Assembly (NCBI RefSeq): GCF_001423525.1
Contig: NZ_LMOI01000004.1
Location: 1 to 64,000, forward strand
Source of the DNA: Arthrobacter sp. Leaf137
GTDB taxonomy: Bacteria > Actinomycetota > Actinomycetes > Actinomycetales > Micrococcaceae
Length of the DNA stretch: 64,000 nucleotides
Reading direction: 5' to 3'
The translations under genes were made by a program, and so were the position numbers. Shown here one piece after another: positions 52,303-60,912 of the stretch. The first letter of the stretch is position 1. Each line of letters starts with the position of its first letter. The notes under the pieces are model-generated. The model was not told the DNA's origin. It saw only the letters and a program-made list of their open reading frames with translations, and did no database searches.

Positions 52303-54105
52303 CTACTTGGCGAACTGGGGCAGCCTGGCCGGTTCGCCGGTGGACGGCTGGACGTTGTAGGTCCGCAGTGCCTGGCTCATGACCGACCGGAAGACCGGCC
52401 CGTTGGTAATCCCGTAGATGCTGCCCTTGGGCCGCTGGAGTACCACCTCAACAATAAACCGCGGATCATCCATCGGCGCCATGCCCACCATGGAGGCGGT
52501 GTAGCCGCAGAAACCGGACTTGCCGTCGTCGCAGGGCGATTCCGAGGTGCCGGTCTTGGCACCGACCCGATAGCCGTCGATGGAGGCATCCTTGATCTGG
52601 CCCTCGGTGACGGCGCTTTCCAGGATGTCCTGGACCTGCTGGGCGGTGCTGTCAGAAACAACCTGGGTGGCGGGTGCTGCCGGTACCTTTTCCTCGGTTC
52701 CGTCGGGGGAAACATACGAGTCGATCAGTCGCGGCTGGAGCATCACCCCGTTGTTGGCCACTGACTGGAAGGCCCGCACGGTCTGGAGGGTGGACTGTGA
52801 AACCCCCTGGCCGAAGAGGACGGTGAATTCCTGCCGCCCGTCCCACTGGTCTGCGGGGGTCAGAATTCCGGAGGCGGTAGCGGGGAGCCCGATGTCCGGG
52901 GCCTCGCCAATGCCGAACTTCTGCAACCAGTCATGGCGCTGGTCCTTGCTCAGGGCCTGGCCGGCCATCACGGTGCCCGTGTTCATGGAGTAGCCCAGGA
53001 TACCCGCGAGGGTGCGCTTCTCGGTGCCGTGTGAAAAGGAGTCGGTAAACGTTTGGCCGTTGACCGTATACGAGGGTGGCAGCGTGTATTCGCTGAGCGG
53101 GTTGGCCTTGCCCTCCTCGATCAGGGCCGCTGCGGTCAGCATCTTCTCCACCGAACCCGGCTCGTAGGCTGCGGTAACGGCGCGGACGCCGCGGTCCTTG
53201 GCCGCCACGAGGCCCGGGTTGTTCGGATCCGGGGAGTTGGTGTCCGCCATGGCCACCAGGTTGCCGGTCTTGACGTCCATCACAATGATGACGCCCCATT
53301 CGGCGCTGAGCTTGTCCGCCTGGCTTTGGATGGCCTGCTGCGCAAAGTACTGGAGGTCGGAGTTGATGGTGAGCTTGACGTTCTTGCCGTCCTGCGGTGC
53401 GGTCAGCTCGTCCACGCCCACCGGAATCCGGAGTCCGTCGGCCCCGATTTCGAACAGGCGCTTGCCATCCGACCCCTTCAGGAGGGCGTCCTGCGTCTGT
53501 TCGATTCCGGCCTGTCCGCTGCCACCCTCCTGCAGGAAGCCGATGATGCCGCCCGCCACGGAGCCGTTGGGGTAAACGCGCTTGCTGACGCCTTCGGTCA
53601 CGATGCCGGGCACCTGGAGTTTGGAAATGCGGTCCTCGACGTCCGGCTTTACGTCCTTGGCCACGATGTAGTAGCGCGACTCACCGGTAACGGCTTTGAC
53701 GATGGCGTCCTTGTCCATGCCAAGGACAGCTGCCAGCTCGGTGAGGCCCTGGTCGCGGCTGACCTCGACGAGTTTTTCCTTACCGTCTACATTATCCAGG
53801 CGCCGGTAGGTCTCGGTCTTTGTATTGAGCTGCTGGTCCACCACCACGTTGTAGCGGATCACACTGTTTGCCAGGACCGTGCCGTTGGCGTCCAGGATAC
53901 TGCCGCGCTCGGCAGGCAGGACCGTTTCTGTCATCCGCTTGTTGAGGGCGGCTTCAGCCATGCCACCGACGTCCAGGCCCTGTACCAGGAACAGCTTTCC
54001 GCCAACCACCAGCAGGAGCGTGAGCATGATGCCCAGGCCCAGGCGCAACCGCCTGGTGGGGTTGGGCGCTTTGCCGTTCGCTGCCTTACCGGTCCTCTGC
54101 GCCAC
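52303..54105 (-). CDS. ftsI: Class B penicillin-binding protein (FtsI/PbpB)
   Basis: Septal transpeptidase, partner of FtsW. 600 residues from GTG 54105. A short cytosolic N-terminus, a membrane span (about 20-42), a PBP dimerisation domain, and the transpeptidase domain with active serine in EPGSVEKM, SMNTG and KTGTSES, in order. PASTA domains are absent. It follows the FtsL-like gene by 44 bp. Confidence 0.95.
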   Translation of the reverse strand: MAQRTGKAANGKAPNPTRRLRLGLGIMLTLLLVVGGKLFLVQGLDVGGMAEAALNKRMTETVLPAERGSILDANGTVLANSVIRYNVVVDQQLNTKTETYRRLDNVDGKEKLVEVSRDQGLTELAAVLGMDKDAIVKAVTGESRYYIVAKDVKPDVEDRISKLQVPGIVTEGVSKRVYPNGSVAGGIIGFLQEGGSGQAGIEQTQDALLKGSDGKRLFEIGADGLRIPVGVDELTAPQDGKNVKLTINSDLQYFAQQAIQSQADKLSAEWGVIIVMDVKTGNLVAMADTNSPDPNNPGLVAAKDRGVRAVTAAYEPGSVEKMLTAAALIEEGKANPLSEYTLPPSYTVNGQTFTDSFSHGTEKRTLAGILGYSMNTGTVMAGQALSKDQRHDWLQKFGIGEAPDIGLPATASGILTPADQWDGRQEFTVLFGQGVSQSTLQTVRAFQSVANNGVMLQPRLIDSYVSPDGTEEKVPAAPATQVVSDSTAQQVQDILESAVTEGQIKDASIDGYRVGAKTGTSESPCDDGKSGFCGYTASMVGMAPMDDPRFIVEVVLQRPKGSIYGITNGPVFRSVMSQALRTYNVQPSTGEPARLPQFAK

Positions 54106-54149
54106 TGATCTTCCTTGCTGTTCGTCCCTCGTGCCTGCCAGTCCCGCTC

Positions 54150-54794
54150 TTACTGTCCGGGCACCTTTTGCTGCGGTGCGGGAACCGTGCCGCCGTTAAG
54201 TTCTGCCGCTGAGGCCTGGCGGGCGGGCGCTGCCGCTGCGGGCGCCTCAGCGGCAGGCGCCGCTGCGGCGGGCGGGGTTTCTGCCGCCGGTTTGCGGCTT
54301 GCCAGGGGTTCACCCGTTGAGGCCGGCGGCACGACGATCAGCTGCCCGGGGACGGCCGGGGCAGGAATGACGGCACCTTCAGTGGCGCCCTTCACTGCCG
54401 GCGTGGCCTTGCCAGTGACGGACAGCGTGGAAAGGTCAATCTGGCCCTTGACGGTTGAAGCCACCATTCCCAGGTCCTTGGCCTTGGCCGCAAGGTTCTG
54501 CGGGGCCTCGAAATTCTGCACCTGCTGGGTGAGGTCCTGGTTCTGCTTGGTCAGCGTGCTTTGCTTGGCGCGCAGTTCAACCAGCTGGTACTGCGCAGTG
54601 GATACCGAGATATTCAGGACCAGGACTGCCACCAGTGCTACCGCAAGCATGGCGAAGCAGAGGACGACGAAAGGCGCACGCCGCTTGCGGGGCATGCTGC
54701 GCACCACGGACAGCGGGGTACGGCTCTTCCGTTCCTCGCGCTGCGCCGGATTGCCGGGAGCGGCGGGAAAGTTCTTGACGGCAGCGGTGCTCAT
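54150..54794 (-). CDS. FtsL-like divisome protein
   Basis: 214 residues. A cytosolic N-terminus of about 35, a membrane span (about 38-60, [21 protein letters not shown]), a leucine-zipper coiled coil (65-100, [23 protein letters not shown]), then a Pro/Ala-rich tail. It lies between rsmH and the PBP gene, the normal position for ftsL; the sequence is poorly conserved in general. It overlaps rsmH (ATGA). Confidence 0.8.
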   Translation of the reverse strand: MSTAAVKNFPAAPGNPAQREERKSRTPLSVVRSMPRKRRAPFVVLCFAMLAVALVAVLVLNISVSTAQYQLVELRAKQSTLTKQNQDLTQQVQNFEAPQNLAAKAKDLGMVASTVKGQIDLSTLSVTGKATPAVKGATEGAVIPAPAVPGQLIVVPPASTGEPLASRKPAAETPPAAAAPAAEAPAAAAPARQASAAELNGGTVPAPQQKVPGQ

Positions 54795-55783
54795 GCAGCT
54801 CTCCTGGCTCTGATTCGTTCCGCCGCACGGAGCCTGGCTGAGGCGGCACGGGGGTTCTCGGCGATTTCGACGGCGGTGGGCACCTCGGTGCCCTTGGTCA
54901 CGATCTTGAGTTCGGGTTTATGCTCTTCCAGTTCCACCGGAAACCCGAGTGGGGCGGAGGACTTGGAGCGGCCTTGGAGGACGGCCTTGACGATCTTGTC
55001 CTCCAGGGAGTGGTAGGACATGACCACGATTCGCCCGCCCATGCCCAGCGCATCCACGGCGGCCGGGACGGCGCGCTCCAGGACGTCGAGCTCCTCGTTG
55101 ACTTCGATCCGCAACGCCTGGAAGGTCCGCTTGGCCGGATGTCCACCGGACTTGGCAGCTCCGGCAGGGACGACTGACCGGATCTGCTCCACCAGCTCTC
55201 CGGTGGTGGTGAATGGCTTCCCGCCACGTGCAGCGACGATTCGGTTCGCGATGCGGCCAGCGAACTTCTCCTCGCCCCACTTCCGGATGATCCGGACCAG
55301 CTCTTCCTCGCTGTACGTGTTGACGACGTCAGCAGCAGTCTGCCCGCGGCTGGTGTCCATCCGCATGTCCAGGGGAGCGTCGAAGGAGTAGGCGAAGCCG
55401 CGCTCCCGTTCGTCAAGCTGGAGCGACGAAACGCCAAGGTCCATCAGGATGCCGGAAATTTCGGTTACGCCGAGGTCCGCGAGGACTTCGGGGATTTCGT
55501 CGTAAACGGCGTGGACCAGGTCCGTCCTCGCGCTGAACGGTGCAAGCCGCTCCCCCGCAAGGGCGAGTGCTTCCTCGTCACGGTCGATGCCGATCAGGTG
55601 AAGGTCCGGGAACCGCTGGAGCATGGCTTCGGAGTGCCCGCCCATACCCAGCGTGGCATCGATGACGATCGGGGCCCTGCCCTGCTGCCGTGCAGCTTCG
55701 AATCCGGGGGCCAACAAATTGATGCACCGGTCCCGCAGGACCGGCACATGGCGTTCGGACGTTGGCTTCGGTTGTTCGTTCAT
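54791..55783 (-). CDS. rsmH: 16S rRNA (cytosine-1402-N4)-methyltransferase
   Basis: 330 residues from ATG 55783, with AAAGGACGAGG before it. [28 protein letters not shown] (SAM site), [11 protein letters not shown] and [33 protein letters not shown] are all typical. It methylates C1402 in the ribosomal P site. The open frame extends to 55921 without support. Confidence 0.96.
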   Translation of the reverse strand: MNEQPKPTSERHVPVLRDRCINLLAPGFEAARQQGRAPIVIDATLGMGGHSEAMLQRFPDLHLIGIDRDEEALALAGERLAPFSARTDLVHAVYDEIPEVLADLGVTEISGILMDLGVSSLQLDERERGFAYSFDAPLDMRMDTSRGQTAADVVNTYSEEELVRIIRKWGEEKFAGRIANRIVAARGGKPFTTTGELVEQIRSVVPAGAAKSGGHPAKRTFQALRIEVNEELDVLERAVPAAVDALGMGGRIVVMSYHSLEDKIVKAVLQGRSKSSAPLGFPVELEEHKPELKIVTKGTEVPTAVEIAENPRAASARLRAAERIRARRAA

Positions 55784-55965
55784 GCCTCGTCCTTTCTCGC
55801 CGTTGTGGTAGCTGCTTTTCGTTTCCGGGATCAGATCCCCATCCGTACCTACCGTCCCGCCTGCCTGGCTCCGGGGAAGTGAGTCAGGTTGGCTGGCCGA
55901 TCGGCCGGCTGGAGATCTCATCCAGGAAACTTCCTGCGTGAAACTCCTGCGTACCGCTCCGGGAT

Positions 55966-56394
55966 TCAGAGAATGCCCGGAATGGGATCGTCCGTTTCAG
56001 AGAAGGCTGTTTCCTTCTCCGCGAGGTATTCATTCCAGGCCTGGGCGTCCCAGATCTCGGCACGGGAGCCTGCGCCGATGACGGCCAGTTCCCTTCCGAG
56101 TCCTGCGTACTCCCGGAGCGCGGGAGGAATTGTCACGCGCCCCTGCTTGTCAGGTACCTCGTCAGAGGCCCCAGAGAGAAAGACACGGATATAGTCACGT
56201 GCCTGCTTGGAGGAGATTGGCGCCTCCCGCATCTGCTCGTGGACCCGTGCAAATTCCTTCTCGCTGAAGACGTAGATGCAACGTTCCTGGCCCCTTGTGA
56301 GCACCAGCCCGCTAGCCAGTTCCTCACGGAACTTGGCGGGGAGAATGATCCGTCCCTTCTCGTCCAGGCGCGGCGAGTGAGTGCCCAGAAACAC
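55966..56394 (-). CDS. mraZ: Transcriptional regulator MraZ
   Basis: 142 residues with two SpoVT/AbrB-like halves: [19 protein letters not shown] and [20 protein letters not shown]. It forms a ring-shaped oligomer that binds repeats upstream of the dcw operon and represses it. Three such repeats overlie the promoter at 56460-56491. rsmH follows after 182 bp. Confidence 0.96.
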
Positions 56395-56459
56395 TGGCCC
56401 ACCGCCTGTCCGATATCAGGAAATGCACATCCCCTATGTTGCAACCACCCTCTTATGTC

Positions 56460-56491
56460 CTCCACATTACTCCACTTTCCCCCACAGTCAA
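56460..56491 (-). promoter_or_regulatory. mraZ promoter with three MraZ boxes
   Basis: On the minus strand TGGGG, TGGAG, TGGAG occur at exact 10-bp steps (56480-56484, 56470-56474, 56460-56464). They coincide with a promoter TTGACT (56486-56491), 16 bp, TAATGT (56464-56469). MraZ is known to bind TGGGN repeats with 5-bp spacers. Confidence 0.8.
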
Positions 56492-56648
56492 CGCAAAATC
56501 GGGCGTGGTGAACCGCGAAATTGGGATATCGGCCGCGGAATGGCGCCATTTTCTGCGGGTGGTGGGAAGTGGAGTGGATTTCCAGGGCGCAGCGGGAAGC
56601 GGAAAGCCGGCAACTGCGTGAAATGGCCGCTAACAGCGTTAAACAGGA

Positions 56649-56700
56649 AAAGACCCGCCGCAGCGGGTCTTTCTGTTGTTCGCTCCCCTGCCGGGGAGCG
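56649..56700. terminator. Two hairpins between mraZ promoter and DUF3040 gene
   Basis: First: AAAGACCCGC (56649-56658) with GCGGGTCTTT (56663-56672), able to work on both strands. Second: CGCTCCCC-TGCC-GGGGAGCG (56681-56700). They end the DUF3040 transcript. Confidence 0.75.
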
Positions 56701-56739
56701 AAGTGGAGGCTCCGGGTGAGGCCCGGTTACCGGTAAGCC

Positions 56740-57114
56740 CTAGGGCTCACCGCGCCGGCGCTCGTCCCAACGCTCCTCAAGGTTGCTCATGAAGGAACTC
56801 CGCGGTTTGCCCGGCTTGCCGGTACTGCCCTTGGCGCCATCCTTTGCTGCCGCGGAACTGCGCATCGTCGCAAAGTACACGCCACCGCCCATGACGATAA
56901 ATCCGAGGACACCGACGAAGATGCTCTGCAGCGTGACGCCAACCAGCAGCAGGAACACGCCTGCCAAGGCACCGAGGACGCCGATCACCACATGCCTGGT
57001 TGACCACGAACGCCCGGGGTCCGACCCCATGGAGTTCGCAAACTTCGGGTCGTCCTCGTGAAGCTGCTTCTCCAACTGCTCAAGCAGCTTCTGTTCGTGC
57101 TCCGACAGCGGCAT
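56740..57114 (-). CDS. DUF3040 membrane protein
   Basis: 124 residues from ATG 57114, with GAAGGAGG before it. The N-terminus MPLSEHEQKLLEQLEKQLHEDDPKFA is the family hallmark, followed by two membrane spans (about 44-62 and 66-84) and a basic tail. DUF3040 genes are regularly found upstream of mraZ in actinobacteria. Function unknown. Confidence 0.9.
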   Translation of the reverse strand: MPLSEHEQKLLEQLEKQLHEDDPKFANSMGSDPGRSWSTRHVVIGVLGALAGVFLLLVGVTLQSIFVGVLGFIVMGGGVYFATMRSSAAAKDGAKGSTGKPGKPRSSFMSNLEERWDERRRGEP

Positions 57115-57186
57115 CACGACCTCCTTCGTAGGCCAACGTCCGGGCTGGTCCCAGAAATTACTCCTGCACCCTTAACGGCTGGTGCG

Positions 57187-57238
57187 CCTGTTCGGTTCCC
57201 GTCTTCCCGCCTGGGCGGGAAGTTGAACCGGGCGCACA
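57187..57238. other. Long inverted repeat between dinB and DUF3040
   Basis: The core CTTCCCGC-CTGG-GCGGGAAG (57203-57222) is extended by outer arms containing GTGCGCC, CGGTT and AACCG, GGCGCAC. It could be a terminator for dinB or an operator near the DUF3040 promoter. Nothing else is seen in this 271-bp gap. Confidence 0.5.
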
Positions 57239-57385
57239 GCCGCCGAAGCGGAAGTATGTCCAAAACGGTCCGGCAGTAGTCCAATCACTCAAAAACTATG
57301 TATCTCTAAGGATAGTTTGTTGCGGTCCGTTCTGAAAGACGGCGATTTCTTCCGAAACACGGGAACGGCCGCTTTTTGGTCCGTT

Positions 57386-58612
57386 TTAGCCCGCACCGTT
57401 TCCCGGTTCCATCAGACGGGCCGGAAGGACCGACTTGGAGCCGAATTTTCGAGTGACCTCGTCCAGGACCTGCTCTGCGGCGCGCCAGTTCTCATCCCGC
57501 CGGTCGATGGTGAGCTGCACCGAGGTTGTTGCCGTGTCCTCCAGCTGCTCGGCCCGCACCCCCACCAGCCGGACGGACATGGCACGGTGCCCGACTGACT
57601 CCAGCAACTGGACCGCCACAGCATAGATCAGCTGTGCACTGTCAACGGGAGCCTGCAGCGTGCGGCTGCGGGTAATGGTGGAAAAGTCCGCAAAGCGCAG
57701 TTTCAGGGCCACGGTCCTTGCCACCATGCCGGAGCTTCGCAGGCGTCCGGCCGTGCGGTGCGACAACCGAAGGAGCTCGCGGTGGAGGAGGGCGTCATCG
57801 GAGGTGTCAACCGCAAAAGTCTCTTCAGCTCCGATGCTCTTTTCCAGCCGCACGGGCGTAACCGGCCTGGGGTCGATGCCCCAGGAAAGCCGGTGCACGT
57901 GCTCACCCCCGGCGCCGAGCATCCGGCGGAGAGTGGAGACGGGAGTGGCAGCCACATCCGCCACCGTCCGGATTCCCATTCGTGCCAGGACTTCAGCTGT
58001 CTTTGCCCCCACACCCCACAGCGCTCCCACCGGCAGGCTGTGCAGATACGGCACGGTTTGATCGGGGCCGATAAGCAGCAGGCCGTCCGGTTTGCAGCGG
58101 GTGGAGGCGATTTTCGCCACGAACTTCGATTCGGCGATGCCCACAGATGCCGTGATGCCGAGCTCGGAAGCGACCCGGCGCCGAATGAGTTCACCGATTT
58201 CCCTCGGGGGGCCCAGCCTGCGGATCGCTCCGGTGACGTCCAGGAAGGCTTCATCAACGCTGAGCGGCTCCACCAGTTCAGTCACGGATTCGAAGATGGC
58301 CATCAGCTGGGCCGAGACCTCGTAGTACAGCTTGTGCCGCGGTTCGATGATGACAGCCTGCGGGCACATCCGGGCGGCGACGGCCATGGGCATGGCTGAC
58401 TTAACGCCAAAGGCGCGCGCCTCATAGGAGCCGGACAGGACCACTGAGCGCTCCCCCGGAAAGCCGACGATCACTGGCTTGCCGCGAAGTTCGGGGCGTG
58501 TCCGCAGTTCGACCGAGACGAAGAAGGCGTCCATGTCCACGTGCATGATGCACTTCCGCCTGCCGCCCGGAAGGCGTGCTGCGGCTGGCTGGTTTCTAGC
58601 GTCGGGCCCCAC
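57386..58612 (-). CDS. dinB: DNA polymerase IV
   Basis: Y-family translesion polymerase. 408 residues from GTG 58612. CIMHVDMDAFFVSVELR has the first catalytic Asp pair, LSVDEAFLDVTG the second, then the thumb with HhH (LWGVGAKTAEVLARMGI) and the little-finger domain. The C-terminus lacks a clear beta-clamp pentapeptide, so it may be a DinB2-like form. No LexA box is obvious in the short divergent promoter region. Confidence 0.93.
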   Translation of the reverse strand: MGPDARNQPAAARLPGGRRKCIMHVDMDAFFVSVELRTRPELRGKPVIVGFPGERSVVLSGSYEARAFGVKSAMPMAVAARMCPQAVIIEPRHKLYYEVSAQLMAIFESVTELVEPLSVDEAFLDVTGAIRRLGPPREIGELIRRRVASELGITASVGIAESKFVAKIASTRCKPDGLLLIGPDQTVPYLHSLPVGALWGVGAKTAEVLARMGIRTVADVAATPVSTLRRMLGAGGEHVHRLSWGIDPRPVTPVRLEKSIGAEETFAVDTSDDALLHRELLRLSHRTAGRLRSSGMVARTVALKLRFADFSTITRSRTLQAPVDSAQLIYAVAVQLLESVGHRAMSVRLVGVRAEQLEDTATTSVQLTIDRRDENWRAAEQVLDEVTRKFGSKSVLPARLMEPGNGAG

Positions 58613-58686
58613 GGCTGCAATCCTATCCGTAGGTACTGACTAAACTGGAGGCTGAATCCGGCATCAACACCAGGAGGAAAGTCCCT

Positions 58687-59217
58687 GTGACGGTCATTGG
58701 AAACTTCAAACCGGCTGGCCTGGCCGTTCTTGCCGCAGGTGCGGCACTGGCCCTGGCAGCCTGCAGCCCGGCCCCGTCACCGGCACAGCCGTCACCATCC
58801 TCCCCCGCCACTGTGCCTGCAACTGCACATGCGACTACTACTGCGTCGGCCAGCCCCAGCGCCTCGCCCAGCACCTCAGCTACGGTGGGGGCCCTCGTTG
58901 ACGGCTTCCCGCAGCAACTCCTCCCCCTGATGCCGAACGCGACCGTTGTATCCAGCAGCTTTGACAAGTCGTCCGCGCCCGCAACCGCCGCCCTGGTGGC
59001 GACAGTCGCCGGGCCCACGTCCGCCGTCGTCGACTTCTACACGAAGGCGCTGGAAGCGCAAGGCTTCAAAGCGGTGCCCGGTGACGCCGTCGGGGCCGTG
59101 GCCTCCAAGGACTTTGTCCGCGGTGACAGCGAGACTGTTAACCTCTCGGTGGTTGAGGCGTCCGGAGTGGCGACTTTCACTATCGGCGCCAACGTGGCTG
59201 CTGAGTCCGCCAAGTGA
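58687..59217 (+). CDS. Putative lipoprotein, 176 residues
   Basis: GTG 58687 follows AGGAGGAAAG. The signal peptide ends in a lipobox LAACS (Cys about 26), then a Pro/Ser/Thr/Ala linker (27-66) and a small alpha/beta domain (FPQQLLPLMPNATVVSSSFDK...VDFYTKALEAQGF). The domain is not recognised. It overlaps the next gene by 4 bp (GTGA). Confidence 0.8.
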   Translation: MTVIGNFKPAGLAVLAAGAALALAACSPAPSPAQPSPSSPATVPATAHATTTASASPSASPSTSATVGALVDGFPQQLLPLMPNATVVSSSFDKSSAPATAALVATVAGPTSAVVDFYTKALEAQGFKAVPGDAVGAVASKDFVRGDSETVNLSVVEASGVATFTIGANVAAESAK

Positions 59218-60308
59218 CGGGCGCCGAGCAGCTAAGGAACGAACAGGCCGACTTTGTGGCTTCGGTGGCCGGGGAATTGACTGGTTTCCTCACCTCCCGC
59301 CAGGGGATCATGTCCGGCATCTCCCCGGACATCGACCCCATCATGGGGTCAATTTCGAACCTCGTCACCGGCGGTAAGCGCCTGCGCGCCCTGATGTGCT
59401 ACTGGGGCTGGCGCGGGGCGGGCGGAGACGCCGGCGCCGCTGAGGTGGTGGCGGCAGGTGCAGCCCTCGAACTCTTCCAGGCCGCCGCCCTGATCCATGA
59501 CGACATCATCGACCGCTCGGATACCCGCAGGGGCGGACCCAGCGTCCACCGCAGGTTCAGCCAACTCCACGAAGCCCAGGGCTGGGCCCTGGACAGCGGG
59601 CGGTTCGGGCAGGCAGCAGCAATCCTCGCCGGCGACCTGTGCCTGTCCTTCAGCGAAGAGGCATTCACGGATATCGGCGAACGGGCGGCTTCGGGCAGCC
59701 GGGCACGATTGATCTTCAACCTCATGCGGGCGGAAGTCATGGCGGGGCAGTACCTGGACATCCTGGAAGAGGTGGCCGGCCCGGTCCGCGACCGCGCGGG
59801 CGCCGTCAGCCGTGCGCAGTCGATCATCAGGTTCAAAAGCGCCAAGTACTCCACGGAGCACCCCCTGGCCCTGGGCGGCGCCCTGGCCGGCGCCACCAAC
59901 GATCTTCTGCGCGGCTATTCAGCGTTCGCCCTTCCCTTGGGCGAGGCATTCCAGCTTCGCGACGACGTCCTGGGCGTTTTCGGGGACCCCCTCACCACCG
60001 GGAAACCGGCCGGAGATGACTTGCGCGAGGGCAAGCGCACGGTACTCGTGGCGCTGGCCCTGGACCAGGCTTCTCCGGCCGAGTCCGCCTTCATCGATTC
60101 CAGGCTGGGAAGTCCGGAACTGGACGACGGGGACGTCCAGGAGATCCGCCGGATCATCGAAGACTCAGGAGCGCTGCAGGCCACCGAAGTGCTGATTGGT
60201 GAATACGGCAACGCGGCCTACGGGGCCCTCGAGGCGCTGCAGCTGGATGAGCTGCCCAAGACCGCACTCAGGAGGCTGGCCGAGGCTACCGTCAGCCGGG
60301 CCTCCTGA
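59214..60308 (+). CDS. Polyprenyl diphosphate synthase
   Basis: 364 residues from GTG 59214. First aspartate-rich motif HDDIIDRSDTRRGG near 97, second RDDVLGVFGDP near 249, GKRLRALM near 60 and a Lys in DDLREGKRT: a trans-isoprenyl diphosphate synthase. Chain length (GGPP or longer) cannot be set from sequence alone. The neighbours (Rv2175c-like, pknL-like) match the idsA2 locus of mycobacteria. Confidence 0.93.
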   Translation: MTGAEQLRNEQADFVASVAGELTGFLTSRQGIMSGISPDIDPIMGSISNLVTGGKRLRALMCYWGWRGAGGDAGAAEVVAAGAALELFQAAALIHDDIIDRSDTRRGGPSVHRRFSQLHEAQGWALDSGRFGQAAAILAGDLCLSFSEEAFTDIGERAASGSRARLIFNLMRAEVMAGQYLDILEEVAGPVRDRAGAVSRAQSIIRFKSAKYSTEHPLALGGALAGATNDLLRGYSAFALPLGEAFQLRDDVLGVFGDPLTTGKPAGDDLREGKRTVLVALALDQASPAESAFIDSRLGSPELDDGDVQEIRRIIEDSGALQATEVLIGEYGNAAYGALEALQLDELPKTALRRLAEATVSRAS

Positions 60309-60317
60309 GGACAGCAG

Positions 60318-60671
60318 TTACCAGGCCAGCGTCTGCGCCCTGCGCCGGATCTCGGTCTTCCGCCCCTCACGCAGGGCGTCAATCGGCCGGCCGCGCAGCG
60401 ACTCGTCCGGAGTGAAAAGCCATGTGATCAGGTCTTCGTCGGAATAGCCGGCGTCGGCCAGCACCACAATGGTGCCTTTAAGGCTGTCCACCACCTGGCC
60501 GTCCTGGAGGAATTCTGCCGGTACTGAGCGGATATTCCGTTCGCCCACACGCGCAGCCACGAGGGCACGCTCATCAATAAGGCCATGGACCCTGGTAATG
60601 GAAACATTCAGCAATTGGGCGACATCGGGGAGGGGCAACCATTCGCCCACGAGGTTTTCTACGTTACTCAC
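60318..60671 (-). CDS. Rv2175c-like DNA-binding protein
   Basis: 117 residues. The N-terminal winged HTH (WLPLPDVAQLLNVSITRVHGLIDERALVAAR) and the C-terminal domain (IVVLADAGYSDEDLITWLFTPDESLRGRPIDALREG) fit the Rv2175c family. In M. tuberculosis it is a substrate of the kinase PknL, and a PknL-like kinase lies 1.7 kb away here. It converges on the prenyl synthase gene. Confidence 0.88.
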   Translation of the reverse strand: MSNVENLVGEWLPLPDVAQLLNVSITRVHGLIDERALVAARVGERNIRSVPAEFLQDGQVVDSLKGTIVVLADAGYSDEDLITWLFTPDESLRGRPIDALREGRKTEIRRRAQTLAW

Positions 60672-60771
60672 GAATCAAGGTTGCCACGGTGCGCGGTCCG
60701 GCGCCTAGTCGATTCATGCGCCCAGTGCTCCTGCCCTGCGGACACTCCGAAATTCTTCCTTACGGCAAAAG

Positions 60772-60849
60772 CGCGAATTCTTGTGCTAACCGCGAATTCA
60801 TGAGAGATTCTCACTGTTCACACTCGTAACAAAGATCACTCGAGTAACA
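60772..60849 (+). promoter_or_regulatory. Repeat-rich upstream region of the LysM gene
   Basis: CGCGAATTC occurs twice (60772-60780, 60791-60799); a palindrome TGAGAGATTCTCA lies at 60801-60813; CACTCGTAACA (60821-60831) is repeated as CACTCGAGTAACA (60837-60849). These lie 64-141 bp before the start codon and suggest more than one regulator. I cannot name them. Confidence 0.5.
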
Positions 60850-60912
60850 GTAGTATCAAGCACTAATGCGGCACCCCCGTCCGCACCCGCAGTTGAGAAG
60901 AGGATCCCTTAC

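Noticed and set aside
60672..60912. Cyclic di-AMP riboswitch before the LysM gene
   Set aside because: Such riboswitches precede some wall hydrolases in actinobacteria, but I could not find the conserved core pairing here; only short DNA repeats are visible.
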